From Rhodococcus sp040643435 (lineage in GTDB: Bacteria; Actinomycetota; Actinomycetes; Mycobacteriales; Mycobacteriaceae): DNA of 64,000 nt. The notes under the pieces were generated by a model. That model ran no database searches. It had not been told where the DNA came from and saw only the letters and a program-made list of their open reading frames with translations. Both the position numbers and the translations under genes were made by a program. This document shows, piece by piece, positions 1 to 8,409 of this stretch (within the stretch, counting starts at the first letter, position 1; every line of letters starts with the position of its first letter). The stretch is from the NCBI RefSeq assembly GCF_040643435.1, contig NZ_JBEYUH010000018.1, positions 31,923-95,922 of the forward strand, written 5' to 3'.

Positions 1-2
1 AC

Positions 3-464
3 GAGAAGCAGCAGATCCGGCGGGCCGACCGTACGCGCCAAGATGACCCGCAGAACGTCCCGCGGCCGGCGGAGGGTGAAGCCGATCGTGTGGTGGTGGA
101 GACCACCTGGGGTGAGGTGCAACCCCTCCACGTGGAGGCGGGAGTGGCGACCGTCGGCGAACTCGAGGTGATCGAACTGCTCGACGGAGGTGCGGTACTG
201 GTGGACACACGGGTGCCGGATTCCAGAAGCGGTGTGACCCTCCCCGGTGCCGTGAACATCCCGCACGACGACATCGTCGCGCGGAAGGACGAACTCGACA
301 CCGCACGGACGACGATCGTTTTCTGCAACGGTCCTCAATGTCCCCAGTCGCCGGACGCGATCCGGAAGTTGATCGAGGCCGGATATCCGGCGTCCGCGCT
401 CGTCTACTACCGCGGTGGGCTACACGATTGGGCGACCCTGGGGTATCCGCTCGCCTCGGTATGA
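3..464 (+). CDS. Rhodanese-like domain protein (5' end outside window)
   Basis: The frame is open to the left edge of the window, so the gene is probably cut by the window and the GTG at 90 need not be its start. The readable part (about 153 residues) has a single rhodanese fold: a strand with VLVDTR near the middle, then the active-site loop VFCNGPQCPQS with a candidate catalytic Cys, and a C-terminal GGLHDWATLGYPL typical of the family. Rhodaneses transfer sulfane sulfur through a Cys persulfide; the substrate cannot be told from sequence. A charged, Gln- and Arg-rich stretch precedes the domain. Ends with TGA-type spacing before a 215-base gap in which I see no gene. Confidence 0.8.
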   Translation, partial: EKQQIRRADRTRQDDPQNVPRPAEGEADRVVVETTWGEVQPLHVEAGVATVGELEVIELLDGGAVLVDTRVPDSRSGVTLPGAVNIPHDDIVARKDELDTARTTIVFCNGPQCPQSPDAIRKLIEAGYPASALVYYRGGLHDWATLGYPLASV

Positions 465-679
465 ACGGCGCTGCCGAAGGTTGCATCCATGATGTGATGT
501 AGCTAACATCGAAGGTGCGAATCGAGCTCGAGACGTCCGCGGACGACATGGAAGAGCTCGTGAAGCAGAGATCCGGCCCGGAGAACGCGAAGGCGAAATC
601 CCCGGGCCGAACCCCTGTCCGGAGGTAGATTCGCTACCGAGCGTCAGACCGTGGTGCCGGACAGCTGGGAGGAACACCG

Positions 680-1522
680 ATGGGGGAACGGATCACGACC
701 GTCGAACGAGACGGGTTGCGATTCGATGTGCGGGACGAGGGTCCACTGGACGGGGAGCCGATCGTCCTGCTCCACGGATTCCCGCAGGACTCACGGTCGT
801 GGAGCGAGGTCGCCCCTCGTCTGCATGCGGCCGGCTATCGCACCTTCGCACTCGATCAGCGCGGTTACTCGCCCGGTGCCCGTCCGCGTCGCCGGCGCGA
901 CTACCACATCGACCTCCTGGTCGACGACGTCGTGGCGCTCGTCGAGTCGGTACCGGGCGGGCGCGCACACGTCGTCGGTCACGACTGGGGAGCGATCGTC
1001 GCCTGGGCTCTCGCAATGCGCCGGCCGAATCTCGTCCGCGCCCTCACGGCCGTGTCCGTTCCGCATCCGGGCGCGTTCCTGCGCTCGTTCGCCACGAGTC
1101 TGCAGTTGCTTCGCTCGTGGTACATCCTCGCCTTCCAGCTGCCCTGGATCCCCGAGATCCTGTTGAGCAGCAAGAAGATTGCAACCGTCGTATTGCGTCG
1201 TACCGGGCAGCCGGCCGAGGCAGCCGAACGGGATGCGGCGCGGCTGACCGATCCGGCGGCGGTTCGCGGTGGCGTGCACTGGTATCGGGCGGTGCCGCTG
1301 TGGAAGCCGAGGGCGGCGCTGAAAACCGTCACGGTGCCCACCCAGATGATCTGGAGCGACAACGATGTCGCAATCGGGCCGGTGGGCGTCGAGGCGACCG
1401 GCCGTTACGTGAGCGGCCCCTACCGAGCAAGTATCCTTGCCGGCACGAGTCACTGGATCCCGGACGAGGAGCCGGAAGAACTCGCGCGACTGGTGATCGA
1501 GCACGTCGCCGCACACGGCTGA
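680..1522 (+). CDS. Alpha/beta hydrolase, epoxide hydrolase/dehalogenase type
   Basis: 280 residues, ATG preceded by a good ribosome site (GGGAGGA, about 668-674). Visible family motifs are the oxyanion-hole HGFPQDSRSW near residue 34, the nucleophile elbow GHDWGA near residue 99 with Asp rather than Ser as nucleophile, and a C-terminal GTSHWIPDEEPE that supplies the catalytic His. An Asp nucleophile is what epoxide hydrolases and haloalkane dehalogenases use to form an ester intermediate. The DQRGYSPGARP segment is also common in epoxide-hydrolase-like members. The substrate is unknown. It lies tail-to-tail with gatD, 3 bases apart, and no cofactor or partner gene is adjacent. Confidence 0.85.
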   Translation: MGERITTVERDGLRFDVRDEGPLDGEPIVLLHGFPQDSRSWSEVAPRLHAAGYRTFALDQRGYSPGARPRRRRDYHIDLLVDDVVALVESVPGGRAHVVGHDWGAIVAWALAMRRPNLVRALTAVSVPHPGAFLRSFATSLQLLRSWYILAFQLPWIPEILLSSKKIATVVLRRTGQPAEAAERDAARLTDPAAVRGGVHWYRAVPLWKPRAALKTVTVPTQMIWSDNDVAIGPVGVEATGRYVSGPYRASILAGTSHWIPDEEPEELARLVIEHVAAHG

Positions 1523-1525
1523 AGC

Positions 1526-2236
1526 TCAGGCGCGCAAGCGCTCCTGCCTGAGCAGGTCGACCTCGGGAAGGTCCAGGGCCGGCAGCGAGTCCACGCCCAG
1601 AGCGCGCATCAGGAGATGGTCGGCGAGCTCGGGGTTGCGGGCGAGCACGGGACCGTGCAGATAGGTTCCGATCACCGAACCTTGCACCGCGCCTTCGAGT
1701 CCGTCGCCGACTCCGTTTCCGACACCGCGTTCCACGCGACCGAGTCCGGTCGCGTCGGGTCCGAGAGTCGTTCCCCCGCGGTGGTTCTCGAATCCCGTCA
1801 GCGGCAGGCTGAGCCCGGAGAGGGTGGGCCGGATGATGATTTCCCCGATCGAACGCGTCGACTGCGGCGAGGTGGTCGCATCGAGCATCCCGACACCGTC
1901 GACGCGTTCGCCCGAGGACGTCTCGTACCAGTGCCCGAGCACCTGGATCGCGGCGCAGATCGCCAGGACCGGCGCTCCGCGCTCGGCCGCGCGCTGCAGC
2001 CCCGGATAGCGCAGCAGGTGCCGTGTGGCCAGTCGCTGCGCGGCATCCTCGGCCCCACCGAGTGTGTAGAGGTCGAGGGACTCGGGAACGGGATCGTTCA
2101 ATCCGATCTCGACGATCTCGGCATCGTGGCCACGCATCCGGAGACGCTGCCTCAGCACCAGGGCGTTACCCCCGTCGCCGTAGGTGCCCATGACGTCGGG
2201 CAGGACGAGTCCGATACGGACGGTCGACTCAGACAT
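1526..2236 (-). CDS. gatD: GatD, glutaminase subunit of lipid II isoglutaminyl synthase
   Basis: 236 residues. Class I glutamine amidotransferase fold of the CobB/CobQ-like type: N-terminal LPDVMGTYGDGGN, nucleophile loop LAICAAIQVLG with the catalytic Cys, and YLHGPVLARNP with the catalytic His. GatD releases ammonia from glutamine and channels it to MurT, which amidates the D-Glu alpha-carboxyl of the peptidoglycan stem peptide at the membrane. The ATG chosen here overlaps the murT stop by 8 bases (ATGTCTGA), so translation is probably coupled. A longer in-frame extension upstream exists but would lie inside murT. Homologue of Rv3713. Confidence 0.93.
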   Translation of the reverse strand: MSESTVRIGLVLPDVMGTYGDGGNALVLRQRLRMRGHDAEIVEIGLNDPVPESLDLYTLGGAEDAAQRLATRHLLRYPGLQRAAERGAPVLAICAAIQVLGHWYETSSGERVDGVGMLDATTSPQSTRSIGEIIIRPTLSGLSLPLTGFENHRGGTTLGPDATGLGRVERGVGNGVGDGLEGAVQGSVIGTYLHGPVLARNPELADHLLMRALGVDSLPALDLPEVDLLRQERLRA

Positions 2237-3482
2237 GGGCAGCTCTCCTCGCGATTGCGGTGTTGAGATCGCGGAACGCGGTGTAGTTGGCAAGTACCTC
2301 CACGCGACCGGGAGGGCACGAGGCGATGGCCTTCAGCGGATCCGGCACGAGAGTGTGCTCGACCCCCGCATAGGTCAGGCGGACCGCGAGATCGGTGCCG
2401 CGTTCGCCGGCCGCCACCACCTGCACGCCTTCGAAGTGCTCGAAGCGTACGTCCCACAACCACGACAGATCCTCGCCGTCGGGCACCTGTCCGTTGACGG
2501 CGATGACCAGGCCGTCGACGGTGGGGTCGATCATCGACAGGGCTTCCTGCCAGCCGGCCGGATTCTTCGCGAGCAGCATGTGCACCGAGTGCGGCCCCAC
2601 CTGCACGGTCTTGTAGCGGCCGGCGACCTCTTCCACGACCGATGCCGCCGCAGCGGCCTTGGCGGGATCGGCGCCGAGAGCCACAGCGGCAGCGACCGCC
2701 TGGGCGGCATTGCCTCGGTTCGCGCGGCCGGGAAGGGTGAGAGTCAGCGGAAGGACGAGACCGTCCGGGCCGTAGAGGTTCTCGTCGTCGACCCACCAGT
2801 CGGGCGTCGGTCGTGCGAAATCCGAACCGGTGCTGTACCAGTGGTTGCCCTCCCGGACGATGGGTTCGCCCGAGCGGGGGCAGCTCACGGAGTCGTTGGC
2901 CCAGCCCGCGCCTGCGGCGACCCACACGACGTTCGGATTGTCGTAGGCCGCAGAGGTGACGAGGACATCGTCGCAGTTCGCGATGATCACGGCGTCGGGG
3001 TGTCGTTTCAGACCCTCGCGCAGCTTCCGTTCGATCATGTTGATCTCACCGACGCGGTCGAGCTGGTCGCGGGTGAGATTGAGCAGCACGATCGCCCGGG
3101 GGTCGAGAGCGTCGGCGACGTGCGGGGTGTGGAGTTCGTCGACCTCGATCGCGGCGAGGGGTGCCGCGAGGTCGGTGGCGAGAGCGGCGACGATCCCGGC
3201 ATCCATGTTCGCGCCGTCGGCCTGGGTGACGACCGAATCGATGGTCTCGAGTGCGGCGGCCGTCATGCGGGTGGTCGTGGACTTGCCGTTGGTGCCGGTG
3301 ACGAGCACGGTTCGCCGGCCTCGGCCGAGTTGTCTCATGAGTTCCGGATCGATCTTGAGGGCGACGAGCCCTCCGATCATCGAGCCCTTACCGCGTCCGG
3401 CCTTCTGGGACGCCCACGCGGCGGCCTTGGCTGCCCGAAGTGCGAGTCGGCCGCGTGCGGTGATTCCGGTGCTGGTTCCCAC
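2229..3482 (-). CDS. murT: MurT, Mur-ligase-like subunit of lipid II isoglutaminyl synthase
   Basis: 417 residues from the GTG at 3482, chosen because family members begin shortly before the ALRAAKAAAW helix and because AACACT lies 7 bases upstream as a possible leaderless -10. Contains the Mur ligase P-loop TGTNGKSTTTRM and a C-terminal DUF1727 region. MurT activates the D-Glu carboxylate of lipid II with ATP and accepts ammonia from GatD. In the family the central domain usually carries a Cys4 zinc ribbon; here I read CPRSGEPIV and HWYSTGSDF, so only one of the four cysteines remains (see findings). First gene of a two-gene operon with gatD; homologue of Rv3712. Confidence 0.92.
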   Translation of the reverse strand: MGTSTGITARGRLALRAAKAAAWASQKAGRGKGSMIGGLVALKIDPELMRQLGRGRRTVLVTGTNGKSTTTRMTAAALETIDSVVTQADGANMDAGIVAALATDLAAPLAAIEVDELHTPHVADALDPRAIVLLNLTRDQLDRVGEINMIERKLREGLKRHPDAVIIANCDDVLVTSAAYDNPNVVWVAAGAGWANDSVSCPRSGEPIVREGNHWYSTGSDFARPTPDWWVDDENLYGPDGLVLPLTLTLPGRANRGNAAQAVAAAVALGADPAKAAAAASVVEEVAGRYKTVQVGPHSVHMLLAKNPAGWQEALSMIDPTVDGLVIAVNGQVPDGEDLSWLWDVRFEHFEGVQVVAAGERGTDLAVRLTYAGVEHTLVPDPLKAIASCPPGRVEVLANYTAFRDLNTAIARRAAHV

Positions 3483-3584
3483 GTCGGCGAGTGTTTCACA
3501 GCCCCGGGGAGGCCGTGTCGCCGGAGGTCGATCACTCGGGTCGCCGAGCCATTCGTCCGCGGCGGGGACGGGATCCAGGGACGA

Positions 3585-3619
3585 CGAATGCGGTGGACCG
3601 GGAAGGTCCACCGCATTCG
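3585..3619 (-). terminator. leuA terminator hairpin
   Basis: Perfect 15-bp inverted repeat (3585-3599 and 3605-3619) with a GGGAA loop as written on the plus strand, in the gap between the leuA stop and the murT start. No T-run follows, so termination could be of the actinobacterial U-tract-free kind. Confidence 0.65.
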
Positions 3620-3631
3620 TGTGAGAAAGGG

Positions 3632-5443
3632 TCAGCGATGTGCGCGGTTCACTGCGGAGACCACCGCGCGCAGCGACGCCGTGGTGATCGACGGGGCGAT
3701 ACCCACACCCCACACCAGTGTCGTCGTGCCGTCGGGGCGGGTGATGTCGGCCTCGACGTAGGCGGCAGCGTTGGCGTCGTCGCCTGCGGACATGGCGTGC
3801 TCGGCGTAACCGCGGACGGCCACTCGATATCCCAGCGTCTCGAGAGCGTCGACGAAGGCCGCCAGCGGGCCGTTGCCGGCGCCGGAGATCTCCTTCTCCA
3901 CGCCATCGACCTTCAGCACCGCAGCGATGGTGTCCTCACCGTCGTCGGTCTCGGCCGCGGTGACCTTCTGCCGGATGCGCTCGAGCGGTGTGATCGGGGC
4001 CAGGTACTCCTCGTGGAAGATGTCCCACATCTCCTTGGGGCTGACCTCGCCACCTTCACCGTCGGTGACCTTCTGCACGGCCTGTGAGAACTCGATCTGC
4101 AAGCGGCGCGGGAGGTTCAGGCCGTGGTCGTGCTTCATGATGTACGCGATGCCGCCCTTACCGGACTGCGAGTTCACGCGGATCACGGCTTCGTAGGTGC
4201 GGCCGACGTCCTTCGGATCGATAGGCAGATAGGGCACGGCCCAGGTGTGATCGTCGACATCGACACCCGCGGCCTCCGCGTCGACCTTCATCATGTCCAT
4301 GCCCTTGTTGATCGCGTCCTGGTGGCTGCCGGAGAACGCGGTGTAGACCAGGTCGCCACCGTAGGGGTGACGCTCGGGGACGGGCAGCTGGTTGCAGTAC
4401 TCGACGGTGCGGCGGATCTCGTCGATGTCCGAGAAGTCGATCTGCGGGTCGATGCCCCGGCTGAACATGTTCATGCCCAGGGTGACCAGGCACACGTTGC
4501 CGGTGCGCTCACCGTTGCCGAACAGGCAGCCCTCGATGCGGTCGGCGCCGGCCTGGTATCCCAACTCGGCAGCAGCGACACCGGTGCCGCGGTCGTTGTG
4601 GGGGTGCAGCGACAGGATGATCGAATCGCGCTTGGCCAGGTTGCGGTGCATCCACTCGATCGAGTCGGCATAGACGTTCGGCGTGGCCATCTCGACAGTG
4701 GCCGGCAGGTTGATGATGACCGGATTCTCGGGGGTCGCGCCGAGGGTCTCGACGACTGCGTCGCAGACCTCCTTGGCGTACGACAGTTCGGTACCCGTGT
4801 ACGACTCGGGGGAGTACTCCCAGCGCCAGTTGGTGTCGGGGTGGTTCTTCGCTTCCTCGAGTACCAGCTCGGCGGCGTCGGTCGCGATCTTCTTGATCGT
4901 CTCCTTGTCGGCCCGGAACACGACGCGCCGCTGCAGGATCGACGTCGAGTTGTAGAAGTGCACGATCACGTTCTGCGCCCCGGCGCACGCCTCGAAGGTG
5001 CGCTTGATCAGTTCGGGGCGGGACTGCGTCAAGACCTGGATGGTGACGTCGTCGGGGATCGCGCCGTCCTCGATGATCTCGCGGACGAAATCGAAGTCGG
5101 TCTGGCTCGCGGACGGGAAGCCGACCTCGATCTCCTTGTACCCCATGCGCACGAGCAGATCGAACATGCGGCGCTTGCGGGCAGGGCTCATCGGGTCGAT
5201 CAGCGCCTGATTGCCGTCGCGCAGATCCACGGCGCACCACGCCGGAGCGCGATCGATGATCTTGTCGGGCCAGGTGCGGTCGGGCAGCGAGATCGGCTCG
5301 ACCTCTTCGGCGAACGGCCGGTACCGGTAGGTCGGCATCGAGGAGTTCTTCTGCTTGTTCCACGACGGCTGATCGGCCGGAGCGGGCTTGCTCGGGGGCG
5401 TGATGGTGCGCGAGCCGGAGGTGAAAGCGTCGGCGGGTGACAT
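3632..5443 (-). CDS. leuA: 2-isopropylmalate synthase
   Basis: 603 residues. Condenses 2-ketoisovalerate with acetyl-CoA, the first committed step of leucine synthesis in the cytosol. The HMGL-like TIM barrel begins at VDLRDGNQALIDPM (metal-binding Asp), and contains SLHPHNDRGT and FGNGERTGN; the C-terminal third is the LeuA regulatory dimer domain that binds leucine. Highly similar over its length to the M. tuberculosis enzyme, but without a large internal repeat insertion near the C-terminus. Start: an ATG at 5443 with GGAG six bases upstream; a TTG four codons earlier has no ribosome site. A leader peptide with three consecutive Leu codons precedes it. Confidence 0.97.
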   Translation of the reverse strand: MSPADAFTSGSRTITPPSKPAPADQPSWNKQKNSSMPTYRYRPFAEEVEPISLPDRTWPDKIIDRAPAWCAVDLRDGNQALIDPMSPARKRRMFDLLVRMGYKEIEVGFPSASQTDFDFVREIIEDGAIPDDVTIQVLTQSRPELIKRTFEACAGAQNVIVHFYNSTSILQRRVVFRADKETIKKIATDAAELVLEEAKNHPDTNWRWEYSPESYTGTELSYAKEVCDAVVETLGATPENPVIINLPATVEMATPNVYADSIEWMHRNLAKRDSIILSLHPHNDRGTGVAAAELGYQAGADRIEGCLFGNGERTGNVCLVTLGMNMFSRGIDPQIDFSDIDEIRRTVEYCNQLPVPERHPYGGDLVYTAFSGSHQDAINKGMDMMKVDAEAAGVDVDDHTWAVPYLPIDPKDVGRTYEAVIRVNSQSGKGGIAYIMKHDHGLNLPRRLQIEFSQAVQKVTDGEGGEVSPKEMWDIFHEEYLAPITPLERIRQKVTAAETDDGEDTIAAVLKVDGVEKEISGAGNGPLAAFVDALETLGYRVAVRGYAEHAMSAGDDANAAAYVEADITRPDGTTTLVWGVGIAPSITTASLRAVVSAVNRAHR

Positions 5444-5530
5444 GACGTACTCCAAAGAGAAAGGGGACCTGTGGGCCCAGATCGAGGATCGACCGGCGCG
5501 TCGAAACCCCGCGACGGGAAGCCGGTCTGG
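5444..5530 (-). promoter_or_regulatory. leuA attenuator-type leader
   Basis: The 87 bases between the leader-peptide stop and leuA contain a strong hairpin: GACCGGC (about 5522-5528) pairs with GCCGGTC further on, and an inner CCCG/CGGG pair stacks in its loop. The leuA ribosome site follows. Leader peptide, Leu codons and hairpin together match leucine attenuation or translational control known in actinobacteria; the alternative fold was not worked out. Confidence 0.6.
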
Positions 5531-5572
5531 TCAGTTCCCGCCGCGGCGGCCGAGGAGAAGCACGCGCTGCAT
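5531..5572 (-). CDS. leuL: leuA leader peptide, MQRVLLLGRRGGN
   Basis: A 13-codon frame reading MQRVLLLGRRGGN, with codons CTT CTC CTC for the three leucines, 87 bases ahead of leuA. Ribosome stalling at these codons when leucyl-tRNA is scarce would report leucine level. A -10 box TACACT ends 7 bases before the ATG, so the mRNA is likely leaderless and starts on the peptide itself; a weak TTGGCC lies 19 bases further upstream. No Shine-Dalgarno is needed in that arrangement. Confidence rests on composition and position, not on similarity searching. Confidence 0.75.
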   Translation of the reverse strand: MQRVLLLGRRGGN

Positions 5573-5804
5573 GACGTGAAGTGTATCGCGCCCATCGACG
5601 AGGTGGCCAAGTGGCTCCTCCCGAATCGACGCCCATCCGCAGGTCCGGGCCCTGCTGCGGAAAGCAGCGATTCCGTGATCGGTTCGATACGAAGTCGGCG
5701 GACGTAGCGGCTGTCGTGCCCTTAGCGTGATCGAGTGCAACTCGGAAACCATGAGTAACACCGGAAACATCTGTAACGCTCGGGCGAGGGTGAAGGGTGC
5801 ATCG

Positions 5805-7061
5805 ATGGGATCGTTGCGGACGATCGTTGCCGGGGCGTGCAGTGCGTTGCTCGCGGCCGGACTCGTGTCGGTCACGGCGCCGGAGGCGGAGGCCGAGCCG
5901 TGTGGCTCGGGTCCGCTCGGTTCCGGGTCCTTCGGGACGGGTTCGTCCGGCCCCCGGATCGGAAGTAGCGGGTCGGGAGGCGGGGGAGGCGCGCCCGAAG
6001 GACCGCAGGGGCCGCTTCCCGTACTCGGCGCCGGCCCGACGCGTACGGTGGCCTGGGTCACCGGTCCCCGCAGCCACAATCGGACCTACGACCGGTTCTC
6101 GATCTCCGGAACCGATCTCGGCATCATGTGGGACAACGGCGCGCAGGGCGACGACCGCCAGGTCCTGATGGCCTTCGGCGACACCTTCGGAAACTGTTCG
6201 TTGCCGAACCAGCAATGGCGGCACAACGTCCTGATGCGTACCTCCGACGACGACCTCTCGGACGGCATCGACGTTCCCGGTCCGGTGCCCGGCGACCCGC
6301 GTGCAGGCTCACCCGTGCTGCCGTGGGCGCCCGACACCTCACGCGAACTGGTGGGCAGTCTCGGCATCGACGGTCTCGAGATCACCGTCGTCCCCACGGC
6401 CGGTATCGCCGTCGACGGCATTCAGTACGTCAACTTCATGTCGGTACGTTCCTGGGGAGATCACGGGCACTGGCAGACCAACGCGTCGATGATCGCGAGT
6501 TCGAGGGACAACGGTGAGACCTGGCAGATCGCACCGGAGACCGCACGGATAAATCTGCCCCTCGACGTACCCACAGTGCAGCAGGTGTCGGTGGGCAACG
6601 GGAACTTCCAGCAGCACGCGTACGTCCGCCACGAGGGGTATGTCTACGACTTCGGTACACCGCAGGGCCGGTTCGGGGCGGCCTTCGTCTCGCGCGTACC
6701 CGAGGCCGCCGTCCTCGATCTGGCCGCGTACGAGTACTGGAGCGGTAGCGGATGGATCCCCGGCGACGCCGCCGCGGCGATACCGGTCGTGCCACCCACC
6801 GTGGGGGAGCTGTCGGTGCAGTTCCTCGACGGCAGATTCGTCATGCTCTACGGCAACGAGGGCCGCGGCGCGATCGAGATGAGGACGGCCCCGCGACCGG
6901 AAGGACCGTGGAGCGAGGCGCGCGTGCTCGTCACCCATCGGCAGATCGGCGGTCTCTACGCCCCGTTCATCCACCCCTGGTCGTCCGGCTCGGATCTCTA
7001 CTTCACCGCCTCGCGATGGAGCGACTACAACGTCATGCTGTTGCACACGACACTTTCCTGA
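5805..7061 (+). CDS. Secreted DUF4185 domain protein
   Basis: 418 residues. The ATG at 5805 follows AAGGG at 8 bases and starts a clear Sec signal peptide (MGSLRTIVAGACSALLAAGL, cleavage probably after AEAEA). Next comes a Gly/Ser/Pro-rich linker of about 40 residues, then a DUF4185 domain with a beta-propeller look: FSISGTDLGIMWDNG, AFGDTFG, repeated SSRDNGETW and YSEARVL-like blades. Related to Rv3707c, which sits near ask-asd in M. tuberculosis. DUF4185 proteins resemble sialidase/arabinanase folds; an endo-arabinofuranase role has been reported for some members, so action on cell-wall arabinan is possible but inferred. Divergent from leuL-leuA. Confidence 0.85.
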   Translation: MGSLRTIVAGACSALLAAGLVSVTAPEAEAEPCGSGPLGSGSFGTGSSGPRIGSSGSGGGGGAPEGPQGPLPVLGAGPTRTVAWVTGPRSHNRTYDRFSISGTDLGIMWDNGAQGDDRQVLMAFGDTFGNCSLPNQQWRHNVLMRTSDDDLSDGIDVPGPVPGDPRAGSPVLPWAPDTSRELVGSLGIDGLEITVVPTAGIAVDGIQYVNFMSVRSWGDHGHWQTNASMIASSRDNGETWQIAPETARINLPLDVPTVQQVSVGNGNFQQHAYVRHEGYVYDFGTPQGRFGAAFVSRVPEAAVLDLAAYEYWSGSGWIPGDAAAAIPVVPPTVGELSVQFLDGRFVMLYGNEGRGAIEMRTAPRPEGPWSEARVLVTHRQIGGLYAPFIHPWSSGSDLYFTASRWSDYNVMLLHTTLS

Positions 7062-7140
7062 CATGCCTGGGCTAGGCGAAAGCCACGGTCGGTAAGCTGG
7101 GCCACTGGACTTGTTACCCGAGACCCGGAGGTTGGCCAGC

Positions 7141-8406
7141 GTGGCACTCGTCGTCCAGAAGTACGGAGGATCCTCGGTCGCGACGGCCGAGCGGATCCGG
7201 CGCGTCGCTGAAAGGATCGTCGAGACCAAGAAGGCGGGCCACGACGTCGTCGTCGTCGTCTCCGCTATGGGAGATACCACCGACGAATTGCTCGACCTCG
7301 CCGAACAGGTGTGCCCGGCCCCGCCGGCCCGTGAGATGGACATGCTCCTCACCTCGGGCGAGCGCATCTCGAACGCTCTCGTCGCGATGGCGATCCATTC
7401 GCTCGGTGCCGAGGCCCGCTCGTTCACCGGTTCGCAGGCCGGCGTGATCACCACCGGTAGCCACGGCAAGGCGAAGATCATCGACGTCACCCCCGGCCGT
7501 GTGCGCACCGCCCTCGACGAGGGCAGCATCGTGCTGGTGGCCGGCTTCCAGGGTGTCAGCCAGGACAGCAAGGACATCACGACTCTCGGTCGTGGCGGTT
7601 CGGACACGACCGCCGTCGCGCTCGCCGCCGCGCTCGACGCCGATGTCTGCGAGATCTACACCGACGTCGACGGCGTGTTCACCGCGGACCCGCGCATCGT
7701 CAAGGACGCTCAGCGGCTCGAGAAGGTCTCGTTCGAGGAGATGCTCGAGCTCGCCGCATGTGGCGCGAAGGTTCTCATGCTGCGGTGCGTGGAGTACGCC
7801 CGCCGCTACAACGTGCCCGTGCACGTTCGTTCGTCGTACACCACCAAGCCCGGCACCATCGTGTCCGGATCGATGGAGGACATCCCCGTGGAAGAGGCCC
7901 TGATCACCGGCGTTGCGCACGATCGCAGCGAAGCCAAGATCACTGTCGTCGGTATTCCCGACACCCCCGGTTACGCCGCGAAGGTGTTCCGTGCCGTCGC
8001 CGATGCCGAGATCAACATCGACATGGTGCTGCAGAACATCTCCAAGGTCGAGACCGGCAAGACCGACATCACCTTCACGTGCCCGAAGAGCGACGGACCG
8101 CGCGCGGTGGAACTGCTCACCAAGCAGCAGGGCGAGATCGGCTTCACCCAGGTGCTCTTCGACGATCACATCGGCAAGGTCTCCCTCGTCGGTGCCGGTA
8201 TGAAGAGCCATCCCGGCGTCACCGCCAAGTTCTGCGAGTCTCTCGCCGACGCCGGAATCAACATCGACCTGATCTCGACGTCGGAGATCCGCATCTCCGT
8301 GCTCGTCGACGACAACGAACTCGACGACGCCGTGCGCGCACTGCACGCAGCATTCGAACTCGGTGGCGACGAGGAAGCCGTCGTGCACGCCGGAACGGGA
8401 CGGTAG
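7141..8406 (+). CDS. ask: Aspartate kinase
   Basis: 421 residues, the same length as the M. tuberculosis enzyme. Phosphorylates aspartate, the entry to lysine, threonine, methionine and diaminopimelate. N-terminal kinase domain with VVQKYGGSSV and TLGRGGSDTTA; C-terminal pair of ACT domains (from about residue 265) that bind Lys/Thr. Start is the GTG at 7141, with CGGAGG nine bases upstream. An ATG at 7873 reads MEDIPVEEAL, the same place where the corynebacterial lysC gene starts its separate beta subunit, so an internal product is possible. The stop is 3 bases before asd: one operon. Confidence 0.97.
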   Translation: MALVVQKYGGSSVATAERIRRVAERIVETKKAGHDVVVVVSAMGDTTDELLDLAEQVCPAPPAREMDMLLTSGERISNALVAMAIHSLGAEARSFTGSQAGVITTGSHGKAKIIDVTPGRVRTALDEGSIVLVAGFQGVSQDSKDITTLGRGGSDTTAVALAAALDADVCEIYTDVDGVFTADPRIVKDAQRLEKVSFEEMLELAACGAKVLMLRCVEYARRYNVPVHVRSSYTTKPGTIVSGSMEDIPVEEALITGVAHDRSEAKITVVGIPDTPGYAAKVFRAVADAEINIDMVLQNISKVETGKTDITFTCPKSDGPRAVELLTKQQGEIGFTQVLFDDHIGKVSLVGAGMKSHPGVTAKFCESLADAGINIDLISTSEIRISVLVDDNELDDAVRALHAAFELGGDEEAVVHAGTGR

Positions 8407-8409
8407 ATC

